A stretch of 64,000 nt of DNA, from assembly GCA_015680685.1 (NCBI GenBank), contig MNCI01003467.1, forward strand, positions 773,577-837,576. Direction: 5' to 3'. This DNA is from Gnetum montanum (Eukaryota > Streptophyta > Gnetopsida > Gnetales > Gnetaceae). This document shows, one piece after another, positions 32,803 through 44,722 of the stretch. The translations under genes were made by a program, and so were the position numbers. The notes beneath the pieces were generated by a model. That model was not told the origin of the DNA. It saw only the letters and a list, made by a program, of their open reading frames with translations, and did no database searches. How positions within the stretch are numbered: the stretch's first letter is position 1; the number at the start of each line of letters is the position of its first letter.

Positions 32803-35800
32803 AACAAGCCCGATGGATTACCAGCATCTATTCACACCACTGACCATCGACGGATCATATGGAAAGATCACAACAGAAATTAACATAAATTCCATCAACT
32901 TAGGTTCATCAACAGACGACACAGTCATAGCCTCAACACAACAAACGTTAGTCAGCTACAAAGGTATGACAAAATCCCTTGACATAGAAGCTAATAGCAT
33001 CATTGAAGATCCTTTGACTGAAACCCCCATCGCTATGCCTAATGGTGAAGTTAAGGTATTAAAGTTAAGCACACTATTGCAACCTCAACTGGCCAGAAAC
33101 ATAGAACATGTGCTTTGAGACAACATAAAAGCATTCGCTTNTACTATTGCAACCTCAACTGGCTAGAAACATAGAACATGTGCTTTGAGACAACATAAAA
33201 GCATTCGCTTGGTCTTATACTAACATGCCTGGGTTAGATCCTCGAATCGTCCAGCACAATATTATACTCAATCCAAAATTAAGACCAATAAAACAAAAAG
33301 CATGAAAGGTTAAGCCTGAGGTAGCATTGGCAGTCCGTAATGAGATCACCAAACTCTATCAAGCAGGTTTCATTTGAGCTGTTGATTACGCTAATTGGGC
33401 ATCCAACATGGTCATTGTCCTAAAGAAGAACGGAAGCATTTGCCTATGCATTAACTTTCGGGACCTCAACATTGCAACCATAAAAGATGATTTCCTCCTA
33501 CCTAGCATCGATCAACTTGTTGACTCAACTGCTGGGCATGCCTTGTTATCTTTTATGGATGGCTTCTTAGGATATAACCAAATACGCATTAACCCGAAAC
33601 ATCAGCTCTGGACTAACCTTATGACACCATGGGGTACCTTCTATTACACGATGATGCCATCTGGTCTCAAGAACACTAGGACCACATATCAAAGGCTAAT
33701 GACACTTATTTTTAGTGATTACATACTTCAGTCGCTCAATGATTATGTAGATGACATTCCAATTAAATCGAAAACACTAGAGCAACACGTCCAACATTTA
33801 GATTTGATCCTAAAACATTGCTTAAAATATGAACTTAGGCTCAACCCAAAGAAATGTGTTTTCGGAGTAAAAACGGGCAAGATGCTAGGCTTTGTAGTGT
33901 CAGAAATAGGAATACGAGTGGACCCAGATAAGGTTAAAGCTGTCATCAATCTAAAACCACCAAGCAACATTACTGAACTTTGGGGTCTACAAGGTAGATT
34001 ACAGTTCATCAGGCATTTCATAGAAAAACTAACGGACAAGTTAAAACCCATGAACCACTTGCTACGAAAGAATGTCCATTTTGAATGGACTCCACAAAGC
34101 CAGGAATCCTTCGACCACATTAAAATAGCACTGGCTCAGCTACCAATAGTGTACCCTCCACAAAACAATAAACCCTTCTACATCTACCTCGCCATGTCGG
34201 ATTCGTCCATCGCTTCTATGCTCTGCCAGAAACGAGACGATGGAACTAAAGTCCCTGTTTATTATTTGAGCCATGCATTAGTGGCTCATGAGAAGAAGTA
34301 CAACAAGGTGGAGAGGTCTTGTTTAGCCCTTGTCTTTTCCCTAAAGAAATGGCGACATTACCTCTTCCATAACCAAACCAATATAATCTGCAAAGATAAT
34401 GTGCTCAGGGCCATCACAAGTAACATTTACGAGTCAAGTAGAATAGCGCGTTGGAAAGCCATAATAGCTGAATTCGACCTACATTACATAGCACAGTCAT
34501 CAGTCAAGGGTCAAGCCGTAGCGAATCAACTGACTACATCACCAACACATGATCAAGCAATAATAGATCCAGATTTTCCAGACGAAAACGTGAGTGCGAT
34601 AGACATAGTTCTCGATGAGTACCAAGCCATTTTAAACTTTGATGGAGCATCCACCTCTCGAGGGGGGAGTACTGCCATCGTCATCACCTATCCCTCTAGG
34701 GAGATCCGACCCTTTGCTTACCATTTTAACTTTCATTGTACCAACAACATAGCAGAATACAAAGGTCTCCTTAGGGGCCTTACTGTAGCATTAGCTTCCA
34801 ACATCACATGACTTGTAGTCAGGGGAGACTCACAATTGGTTTTAAACCAAGTCATAGACATTTATACATGCAAAGCGCAACATTTACAACCATACTGTGA
34901 CTTAGCTAAACACTTACTGAAGCAATTTGAAAACATAGATGTGCAACATGTTTCCAGAAATGATAACACCATTGCAGATGCACTTGCCATGCTAGCTCTA
35001 AACATTTCGCCTGACATGTTCCATATGTTGCCAAGCTCTATAATCAGTTGTGCTAAACCCATAACTAATACTCTCGATGAATTACCAATTGCATCCATTA
35101 GTACAACACATGCAATAGAATGGTATGATGACATAAAAGAGTACCTTCTACACGGTGAAACACTGCAACATCTAACGAATGCACAAAAGGATGCAGTATG
35201 AAAATGTTCTCAACAATATGCATTGGTAGGGGACACGTTGTGTTGTAGATCCTAAGAAGGCATACTACTAACATGCGTTAGTAGCGCTAATGCCAAAACC
35301 ATCGTCAAGCAAGTACATGATGGACTATGCAGAGGACACATAGCACCTAAAGCAATGGCAATGAAAATAAGAAGTTTGGGCTATTATTGGCCACACATGG
35401 AGTATGACTGTCTCTCCAATGCCAAAACATGTGGTATCTATCAAAAACATAGCAATATGATACATGTTCCACCAAATGAGTTGCATACAACACAAATCAC
35501 CTGGCCCTTTCAAAAGTGGGGGTTATACCTTATCGAACCAATGACACCCTCATCCTCTGCAGGGCATAGCTTCATCATAACCACGACAGAGTATTTCACA
35601 AAGTGGGTAGAAGCTAGTCCCCTTAGAAAAACCACATCCAAACACATATGTAACTTCGTTCTTGAAAACATTGTGACCCGTTTTGGCATCCCCATGACCA
35701 TCATCACTGATAATGGGCCATAATTCAGTAGTGCCGAAACCAAAACTTTCTGTGAAAGCCTAAGAATCAAACATTCATTTTCATCCCCTTACTACCCTCA

Positions 35801-36359
35801 AAGCAATGGGCAAGCTGAAGCCACAAATAAAACCATCATTACAATGCTTAAAAAGATGCTTACCCAAAGCAAGAAAAGATGGCACGAACAGCTAGTATAC
35901 GCACTGTGGACTTATCGTACTATGCATTGGACTTCCATAGGTAAAATGCCATATAGTCTTGTTTATGGTTCAAAAGTTGTTTTACCCTTGGAGTTACAGG
36001 TACCGTCTTTAAGGATCACACTCTCCGGACACCTCGACGAAGGGCAAAACAATGACCTATGCATTGTTGACTTGGACTCGCTAGAGGAGGAACGTATACA
36101 TGCACTCAATCAGATTGAATGGTACCAAAAATGACAACGACAATGCCATCAACACGTTGTTCATAAGCACCCTATCAAGGAGGGTGACCTTGTACTCAAA
36201 ACTGTTCGGAAACACTTGGACAAATTCTCAGCCAATTGGGAAGGGCCCTACTTGGTCACCAAAGTGTACGACAATGGAGTATTCAAGTTAGCTGACATGG
36301 AAGGGAATGAGCTTGCAAATCCGACCAATCATTTGTTCTTAAAACCGTTTCACATTTGA
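32802..36359 (+). pseudogene. pol: T-1 pol: RT, RNase H, second RNase H, integrase; broken
   Basis: The frame entering at 32802 and the frame after 33211 differ by one, exactly the effect of the 70-base duplicate at the N gap. Otherwise one frame ends at 36357-36359. RT: FMDGFLGYNQIRI, MMPSGLKNTRTTYQRLM, and YVDD at 33744-33755. RNase H: PFYIYLAMSDSSIASML and LSHALVAHEKKYNKVE. A second RNase H-like domain, ILNFDGAS...NNIAEYKGLLRGL...RGDSQLV, is the mark of the Tat lineage. Integrase: H2C2 region with HDGLCRGH and CGIYQKH (a Cys changed to Tyr), WGLYLIEP (first catalytic Asp changed to Tyr, 35526-35528), TDNGP and NGQAEATNK. The C-terminus ends NHLFLKPFHI. Stops are mainly TGA, TAA and TAG at expected R, Q and W codons. 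Confidence 0.9.
33141..33141. other. Single-N gap flanked by a 68-bp direct duplicate
   Basis: 33073-33140 and 33143-33210 are the same sequence with one mismatch (GGCCAG/GGCTAG), offset by 70 bases. Collapsing them restores the pol frame, so this is an assembly artefact rather than biology. Confidence 0.9.
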
Positions 36360-36386
36360 GCATGGACTCAGGTACGCGTTCATCCT

Positions 36387-36682
36387 GGAATCATGATGGT
36401 AAACTGATACCATAGCTTGTCTTGGAATCATGAAGGTAAACTGATACCACAGCTCATCCTGGCATCATGATAGTAAACTGATACCATAGCTCGTCCTGGC
36501 ATAATGACGATAAATTGATACTACAGCTCGTCCTGGCATCATGATGGTAAAATGATACAATAGCTCGTCCTAGCATCATGATGGTAAACTGATACCATAG
36601 CTTGTCATGGCATCATGATAGTAAACTGATACCATAGCTCATCCTGGCATCATGACAATAAACCGATACCAAAGAATGTCCG
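36387..36682 (+). repeat. 37-bp tandem repeat after T-1 pol
   Basis: Eight units GGCATCATGATGGTAAACTG plus ATACCATAGCTCGTCCT, complete to the base. They contain TAAACTGATACC, a relative of the TTAAACTA units. Further isolated units (CATTAAACTACC, CATAAAACTAACC) continue to about 36890. Confidence 0.85.
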
Positions 36683-37914
36683 CAATAAACTAGCACTCGT
36701 TCGGTACGACATTAAACTACCACAGTCTCATTCGCCAGAGTCCACTAAGACTATAAAATGGTTTGCCTCTTCACAGTCTGCCAAGCCCAGAAACTAGCAA
36801 TGTACCATCCACCACGACAGTAAACAGGCAATGTCCAATGGTTCATGACATAAAACTAACCCATAATAGTCCGCTACGACTATAAACTAGCAACTTCATC
36901 TCTAGTCTCCCGATCTGTGGCTGCATTGAAACTTCATCAGAGTTGCTGCCTTGCTCGCCATCAGCCGATCCTAACAACATTGCTGCTATTCATATACAGT
37001 GCCTGATATCTCATCCGGTGCCTTTGTTTCATCAGTAGCTATTTAAGTCTCAGCTTGCTTACTCACTCATGGTTTTCTTGTCTTCTTGGAGTTGTGTTTG
37101 CAGGATGACACTCGGAGATGTTCGTACAAGAATGCACTTCTTCACAGCAGCAAGGTGAGACGTTGTTCCCAACACACGTGACAAGACTAATCAAGCCATT
37201 CACTAGTACATCTCCCATTACATATCCCACCTATCCCTCAACATCTTCTACTTAGTTACATCCTGTACACACCGTTGCACACTACACCACTCTTAAGCAG
37301 TTGCAACCCACAACATGACATTTGAGCATGCGCATAAGATCAAAACGAAACTATACATAAAAAAATGAAGTTTTCCCATACAAGCCCTTGGCAGGAAGGT
37401 AGTTGTCTTGAATGCAAACGCTCATCTCTCAAACGATCAAGTAACATATCGTTGCATGGCTTTAGCTCTCTGCCAACAGGTTCCCTTGAGATCACTAAAC
37501 AAAGGCCCTATTCCTCCAAAGAACGCAACACATCATCACGTGGCTTTGGCTGTGCCAACAAACCCTCTTAAACACCAAACAAGAGTCTTGTGTCACCAAA
37601 GGACGTATACATCATGTCTTGATCCCAAATCTACTAAAAAATAGCTAACAATAGCTGTTGACAAAGATACGCACAACCCGCACACATACCCGGACAACCT
37701 CTTAACCACGCACAAGCCCTTGATCAGTTACCAATCCCTAAAATTCCCATTTCCCTATCCAATATAAATTTCATTTCCCCAATCCTATGTACTACTGAAC
37801 ATGGTATGATGACATCTGGCCAGGTGCCAAAGGACAATGTCTGTATCAAGTTGCTTGTGGTGTCTTGTACTTCTTTGTTGACGCTTCTCGGGTTGATTCC
37901 TCCAAGCATCAACA
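36683..37914 (+). other. T-1 3' non-coding region, no gene supported
   Basis: About 1.2 kb with stop-rich frames. TTTGCAG/GATGACACTC...AGCAAG/GTGAGA at 37100-37160 looks like a small exon with good splice sites but matches nothing I know. The two frames at 37365-37644 have no copy elsewhere in the window. Confidence 0.5.
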
Positions 37915-37926
37915 AAGAGGGGCCAA
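37915..37926 (+). other. T-1 polypurine tract
   Basis: AAAGAGGGGCCAA directly precedes the 3' LTR start TGAAACACC. The T-3 equivalent is AAAGAGGGGCCAG at 43098-43110 on the minus strand. Confidence 0.75.
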
Positions 37927-39534
37927 TGAAACACCACAAAATTCTAAGCTTAGTACTTCTGCAACAAGAGTCGAGGTAATCCATGACGCTCCCCAGCATG
38001 ACTAAAGCTTAAGGACCCCACAGATAGCTTCAAGAAGAGTCAACTCAATAAGAAATGGTTCCCTGGGACCCGCAAAATGACCACAACGATATCTGGCATC
38101 GAACATGGCAACTTCGGAGCTCAAGATACTTAGTTCTCACTAAGTATGTAGTATGCAGCATACACGCCCAACATATACACCCACCGTACACTCCCAGCGT
38201 ACAATCTCAGCGTATATGCCCAGCGTGCATGCCTCACATGTATGCCCAGCACGTACGACTGACGTGCACGCCTAGCAGGTGATCCCAAAGGCAGCATGGA
38301 AACGACACTTCAGAGCAAGATTTTGTACACACAAGAATAGAGCAATTATCAGGTGTCATTATGGGCTCCAGAAAGTTGAATTCTGGTCTCGACATCATGC
38401 ACTTTGGAGTTCATACGCTGAGCATGTACATCCTATATGCCCAATGTATACACCCAGTGTGTACACCCAGCATGAACAATGTATACGCCTAGCGTATACA
38501 CCCAGCATGAACAATGTGTATGCCCAGCGTATACACCCAACATGAACAATGTATACGCCCAGCATATACGCCCAGTGTATATGCCTAGCATGTACAATGT
38601 GTACGCCCAGTGTGTAGCACAACGTATATCAATCAAAGCTCTCCAGAACCATGTCAAATCAAAGACAACTAAGCTGAACGTCTACAAGCAGCATTCTCGT
38701 GACATCCGAATTCAAATCCAAAGGCGGAATGACTTCTTTTGTTTTGATCAAGTCTGTACACCGAGTTCACACGTCCAAAGTGTATACACTGGCGTACAAC
38801 AATATACGCTAGTGTGTAGCACGTTGTACACTTGTAAAATTTCATTCTTTCGCACTCGGTCAACACGCCACATGTCACCCGACTGAAAGTCTAGCACTCC
38901 ACAGCCAATCATCTCCTCTCGGATCCGAGTCTAATGTCTAAACTTGTATAAAAATCCCAATTTTTCACTAGATCGAGGTTAGCAATTTTGAGCAAACCAG
39001 AGACAAAAAAAAAAGAGAACTAGAGACACTGAGAGACCAAAAGCAAAACAAAAACCTGTACGCTAGACCTTAACCCTACACTCTGAGCATACAGCCTTCA
39101 TGCTCTACCTGTAGTTCAAGCTAGCACACCATCATCCCTCCTCATCCACTGGGGCTCTTCTTCCGCCTTGTGTCAGATTCACAACTACGTTAGACCGGTG
39201 CATTGTAACTTTCAGTTTCGTAATAATATTACCACATTTCTTTTGCTAAGATTTGTTATAGTCTTTCATTCATTATTGCATGCTTATTGTTTACATTCCT
39301 GTACGTTTACACTCCGTTTTACATTAGTTACATTGTTTACACATAACCCAGCATATTGCATATTGGCGTACGTTGGGGAAATCCTTGTCTGATCCGTGTG
39401 CGGACCACCCAAGGTACTCTACCTTCATCCATTCCATCTTGCCCTTAAGCGAAGGTTGGGTCTTCTATGCTTGTTCAAGGATCTCCTTATTTCTGCTTTA
39501 TTCCAGCTAGAGACCAATGATTTCGGATAGTACA
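37927..39534 (+). repeat. T-1 3' LTR
   Basis: Runs TGAAACACC to GGATAGTACA, followed by the target duplication CCTAT. TATAAAAA at 38947-38954. The TACGCCCAGCGT-type array is at 38160-38610. It differs from the 5' LTR by many substitutions and small indels, so the insertion is old. Confidence 0.9.
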
Positions 39535-40714
39535 CCTATAGTGGCTAGTAGGGGTTCATTGTCATTAGTTATGTTATGCATTCGTGAGCTAGGACAATGT
39601 TTTCTTCATTTATGTTCATAGGAAACCCCTACATCAGATTGGGTACTCCAAACTTCATCTTCACCATTGTATAATTCATTGGTTCTCCAATGAATTGCCT
39701 TATTGGTTGTTACATTATCATAGTCTTGTGAGAGAGACATGGTTGTAAATTTGGGTGTGATTTAATTGCAATTATTTTTTTCTGAAAGACATATCATTAA
39801 TACTTTGTTACAGCGATCATGTATGATGTAACTAATCTAAATAACTAGCACTGTCCCCAGTAATAGTGCCAATGATGAGTGACGAGATACCCCTACACTC
39901 AACCATACGAATACGAGCGTTTCATGCATGATCCAGTCGAACTCCGCAGATGGGCTAGTTGTGGTATCTAGATAGTTAGTCACTGAACGCAGTTCACTAT
40001 CTTCCCACTTGGACTAGTATTTGCTTTGTCACATATGGTTTAGTCCAGAGTGATGTGTATGATGTATTCCTACACTAATTCTACTCCTAGAGGCGATGGA
40101 AAATAATCTTAGCTAAGCTGGGAGGAAAAGGGAGAGAGAGAGCTATACTAAGAGGAGATAGGGAGAGAGAGTCCAAGCTAGCTTGAGTGTGATGAGCATC
40201 CGTTCCTTAATCATCTATACACATCTTAGGCCTCGTGCATGACTACCACTAGAATTACCAAGCACATGGCCCAAGTACATTACTGGGATACTAAGAAATC
40301 ACACATAGATGCTCGTGATTAAGTTGTACTCATTCCACATTTAATAACAATTAAAATTAAGTAATTAAACTAAGTGAATGTTGCAATGATGAAGTAATCT
40401 CAATCTATATTTCTAGTCATGTGCATGTCCAAGTACTTCACACTCGAATAAAGGCTGTCGTACAATTATAATCATCACACTGTAGACATGCACTAGAAGA
40501 AAGGGTTGAGAGAGAAAAAGAAATGAACTAAATTCTAAAACTAACTAATTCCAAACTTAAAAGACTGAATCCTCTCATGTGCCTACATGTCTATTTATAG
40601 GCCCATATAGGAGTCACGATATCCTGTATCTGATATCGTTATTTTCGCTGCAATATCGTATACCTGATATTGTGGATCCGATATCATCGTAGCCTGATGA
40701 ATCACGATTCATCA
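39535..40714 (-). mobile_element. A-2: 5' LTR, PBS and gag start
   Basis: On the minus strand: LTR 40714-39873, PBS TGGCACTATTACTGGGGA (39871-39854), gag ATG at 39740 (MSLSQDYDN), running to 39535 where T-1 is inserted. The gag continues at 11119-9853 and ORF2 probably at 1-758. The T-1 target duplication CCTAT (39535-39539 and 11115-11119) proves that the two gag parts were once joined. Confidence 0.85.
39873..40714 (-). repeat. A-2 5' LTR
   Basis: Plus-strand start TGATGAGTGACGAG and end CACGATTCATCA. GATATC-type words lie at 40615-40690, upstream (minus sense) of CTATAAATAGAC. It shares the GGTTGAGTGTAGGG and GACTACTTGG-type landmarks of family A. Confidence 0.85.
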
Positions 40715-41234
40715 ATAAATGTGTTAGGGAAAATTCATAATGAAATAAAAAGAAACTTTTTTAATGTAAAAAATGTGAAATAATTGAGTGTATTCAAGCC
40801 ATACTTCGAGGGTTCCTTAAGGCTATCTTCCTTTGGCATCTATTCCTTAGAGGTAATCCAACATTGCCATCAAAGTTAGACCTAAATTTGATTGGAAGGA
40901 ATGGCCAATCCATGTATAGTCATGCTTTACTTGGCAATATCACTTGCCCTTACCAACTTAGCAACTCTATGCTGATTCAATCTCTAATTTCTTAGTATAA
41001 ATACCTCTAGTTAAACCCCCAAAATTCACTACAAAAGACATACTTGTTATTACAACATGTCCTTTCACTAAGAGTTATTACAATAATTACATAACTTGTT
41101 ATATATTGGCACCATTATGATAAAATAATGACTCCATATGGGAATAGAGACATGAAAAACTACCTTCTTTAGCATTCATTTATCCTTAAATAAGTCCACA
41201 TTAACAATCTTTCTCTATTCTCTAGTGCTCTCTC
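40715..41234. other. Spacer between A-2 and T-3, no gene seen
   Basis: About 520 bp of A/T-rich sequence without repeats of either family. It may be the oldest sequence in the left two thirds of the window. Only short frames are present. Confidence 0.5.
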
Positions 41235-43097
41235 TGTAGCGACCGAAAACATCGATGGCTGGAACACCGAGAGGTTGTTGGGCGAACAGTTTAACCCCAG
41301 ATCCGTGTGAGGGCTGTGCTGTAGAGAAACGAAAACAGGGTACCCTAAATGGTCTATTCAATCAAATAGGGACTTAGTCAATGTATCTTAACCTTCCGTA
41401 AACGTTTGTTACAGAAGCGAGACACGCAAATGCAAATCGATGATCGACAAGTGTAAAATAGTGAAAATAATGAAGAAATAGCAACAATAGTAATAGAATA
41501 GCAAAAAAAAAATTTAGTGAGAGAGTGCATGCCCCAAAGGTCAAGGATTTGATCTTTTTCCTTGTTTGAAAAAGGTGTACAATAGGTTGCGCAACACTAG
41601 AGAGACACTGCATACACCGAACAATATGGTCACAGGTCTTCTACTTGCCACTCTGTCCTCTAAGATGCCAAAATGCCCAACTCACAAAGGCATGTTTGGA
41701 CCCAACCAAGGAACTCAAAGGTAACCAAAATTCTCAAAATAAAAATGCCAACTATGCTCTCTGAAAACCAACTTAAAAGCCAAATGTGCCAAAAAGCCAA
41801 TCTTTTCTGCCAACCAGCCAACGCAAAAAAAAAAAGCTAATCCCTTGAGCATTGTTTGCCGAGGTATTTATAAGGCTAGGAGTAGGAGAGAATCGTGCTT
41901 TGGACACCATGTGTCCTAGGCCCTACAAGATGCTAACATTCCTGTACCGTGTAGGTATGCGAAGTTGAATGTGAACTTTATTACGCTATGACCATACTGC
42001 TGAAACTGCATGTGTCAAAATCCAGTGTGCTAACAATGTAAGCAAAATGGATCCTATGCTCTAGGACTACATCTTCCCTACTCTTACAAGCAAGGTCAAG
42101 TGTAAGAACAATTTTTTGGGACTTGACCAGGGGGATGCAAAGTGGAGTGGAATTGCTGATTTTTCCACAGAAATGCTAGAGTGAGAAAAATTATCACCAA
42201 CAAGTTCTAGAGCTACCTGAAGATGTTTTAGTGCTTTCGTGCTAGTGTTGCACTACTCATGCTATTGAGCATATTAGCATAGTGTAAGTAGCTCCTTACT
42301 ACACTGTACTACACTACGTAGCATAGCATACTGTAGCCACTAAGCTTGACAAAACTTTGCATAGGAGCTTAAGAGCATTTTTCTAAGGCTTAGTCACGCT
42401 AACAACTACAACTTTTGACCTTCATGTCGAAGAGCTTTTGGACTCGCTGAACTCATGTTTGAAACACTTTGGCTATTTTTGGATTGTTGCTATGCTATTC
42501 TACGCTATGTAGCATAGCACATTGTAGCAGCCAGCATATCTTTCTTCTTCATTCAATCTGCCATCTTCTAGCAAGAAAATTTGCTTGAGGCTTGAGGGCT
42601 AAATGGTGCAACCAATTTTGGAGGCTGAAACATTGCCAAGTGTAACTTCCTTGTTGGGATCACTTGACAAGATGGGCCTTTTTACTTTTCTTTTGCTACA
42701 CTGTAGCATAGCACCTTGCATTGACTAAACTTTGACTTGCCTTGCAATCATTATGTCACTTCGCATTTGGACACTCGAGCAGCTATCTTTCAAGGCTCGC
42801 TACGCTGCATAGCGTAGCAGACTTTTTCACTAGAAAACTTCTTGAACTATTTTGCTCATCCCGAACACTTTTGACAACTCCTAGCATGGTTTATGCATAA
42901 ACTATCAGCCGAGACGATTGTGCAGTTGGGTAGGCTAGAGGGTTTGATGAGCTTGTCAGCCTTGGAGGTAGAAAACTTGCTAGACTGGACAGTGTACCTT
43001 CAATATGAACCATCATGATGCTGCACTTGCGGAAATCCTTGCCTAAATTCCAAGACTCTACTGAAACATGAGAGTCCTAAAATTTTATGGTGTTTCA
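41235..43097 (-). repeat. T-3 3' LTR
   Basis: Plus-strand start TGTAGCGACCG and end TATGGTGTTTCA. In its own sense it begins TGAAACACC like T-1. It is filled with CTATGCTACGTAGCATAGC-type palindromic words (42290-42330, 42490-42530, 42790-42815) and pairs with 61750-63525. Confidence 0.85.
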
Positions 43098-44499
43098 CTG
43101 GCCCCTCTTTATCAACATTTGGAGGATCCGCCCAATAGACGTCAACAAAGAATATCAAACACCATGAAGGATAAGGCACCAACATTGCCCTTCAATGGTT
43201 GCTCGGATGTCACTTTGCTGTGCTTGGGAGTACCAGGATAGCTGTGGAGGAAAAAGGAGGAAAAGGATGAATTTGAGGGGATGGGTTTAGGAGAAGGAAA
43301 GATGATATGTGGTGTGATCCATCATCGGAGTGCTTGTGAGGGAATTAGCCTGCATGGGTATGTTTCTTCTGCTAGCTTTTGATCTCTTATCAAGATGCTT
43401 AGAGAGGATCATTGTGAAACAGCTAGTGTACCATTTGTTTTGGGCACACGTCCCCTTTTTTTAGCTTTCTTGCTCTTTTACGCTTTTGCACTTTTCTTTT
43501 GTTGTTTAGCCATGTTTACTTGCAAACAACCTTGTTGTTGCAAGATAGGTGCTTCCTCCCCAAGATGAGTTGTGTTACATCTATGTGGGGCTTTGACCTA
43601 CTTACAGATGCTTCCCATGTGGCGAGCTGGCTCAAGTATGTTATGGACTTTGCGGTTGAGCATATGGAAGGGCTTTACATGCATCGAGAAAACTTGTAAA
43701 AGAGGTGTGAAAAGGGAAACTGCAGGTGTAAGGAACGAGATGACAAGGGTTAAGGGGAAGATCAGGATCTACACTCCCAAGTAGCTAAGCTAGTTAGAGT
43801 GTTCACCTTGGAACGTTGTAGTGTCCTGTCCTCCCAAAAAAATGTATCTTTGAGCAACGCCATCTTAGCTCGTATCCTGTAGGTGCAACAAAAAGCAGAC
43901 CACAGAAATGTAACCATGAAGTGTAGTTAGGAAAAGGTCTTAATTTCTTTAGACACCATCGAAGTGGTAGGCGTTGTTGCTAAGGCATGCGACGTCCAAA
44001 GCAGAAAGGCCAACAATGGTTCTGATAGCGGCAAACTGAAAGGGCTAGCACTGAGGAGGCCAAGAGTTACAGTGATGCAAGTGCTCAAGAGTCCCCGCCC
44101 AAGGCAAACATCATGCAATTCAACTACAAGTGGAGAGGCCTAACAACTAAACATTTGTTGAGCTTGAACTATGGTAGGGGCTCGAGGGCAGAAACTTTGT
44201 GGCTACGCCACAATAGTGCTGGGACTTCAGTAGCAGGTGCTGACAATGGAAGCTATTGCCAAGGCAATGGGTTGCAATGGTGGTAGCTCTAGAAAGTTAG
44301 CAAGATGTCCAATGACATCTCTAGAGGATCAGCAAGATGCCAGGGGTAGTGGCGTAGCATATGTTCCATAGGATATCCTCTTGTCATCATGAACTGCATT
44401 CTGGAATTACAATGCACCACCCCGTGTCGACACTGTGCACGTTCACTTGTTTGAGTGGTGGCAGATGCGAGTTTGGATCGTTGTGCCACAAACCCAGTT
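43098..44499 (-). other. T-3 3' non-coding region, no gene supported
   Basis: Begins (in element sense, at its far end) with the polypurine tract AAAGAGGGGCCAG against the LTR. Short frames at 43499-43784 and 43927-44118 have no recognisable motif or second copy. Confidence 0.5.
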
Positions 44500-44715
44500 C
44501 AAGGTCTTGGTAGACCATCTGATGTACTGGTTTAACGTCCTAACAGACCACTGTGCTAGTTTATCATTGTAGCAGATAGTGGATGTGCCAATTTAAAGTC
44601 GTAGTGGACCGTCTATGCCAGTTTATAGTCATGGCGGACTATCTGTGCTAGTTTATATTCATAGTGGACTATCTATGCCAGTTTATAGTCATAGCAGACT
44701 ATCTTCTAACCTTGC
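44500..44715 (-). repeat. Stem-loop type repeats after T-3 pol
   Basis: In plus sense, units of about 32 bp such as CTATGCCAGTTTATAGTCAT plus AGCGGACTATCTG, five to six copies. They are relatives of the AGTTTAAGGTC units at 48330-48790. Confidence 0.6.
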
Positions 44716-44722
44716 CTTTGTA

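Larger units (their letters stand above)
11120..39534 (+). mobile_element. T-1: Tat/Ogre-like Ty3 retrotransposon with nested insertion
   Basis: Bounded by the 5-bp duplication CCTAT (11115-11119 and 39535-39539) inside A-2 gag. LTRs at 11120-12695 and 37927-39534 both start TGAAACACCACAAAATTCTAAGC and end with TACA. The layout is PBS 12701, repeat-rich leader, gag-pro 13557-17732, a gap holding an antisense gene (18252-32029, -) that is itself split by T-2, pol 32802-36359, a tandem repeat, and a polypurine tract at 37915. The second RNase H-like domain in pol and the separation of gag-pro from pol point to the Tat lineage. Without T-2 and the duplicated X segment it would be roughly 19 kb. 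All genes carry stops, so the copy is dead. Confidence 0.85.

Noticed and set aside
33743-34120. 125-residue frame antisense to RT in T-1
   Set aside because: Shadow of the well-supported RT frame, with no splice sites or second copy.
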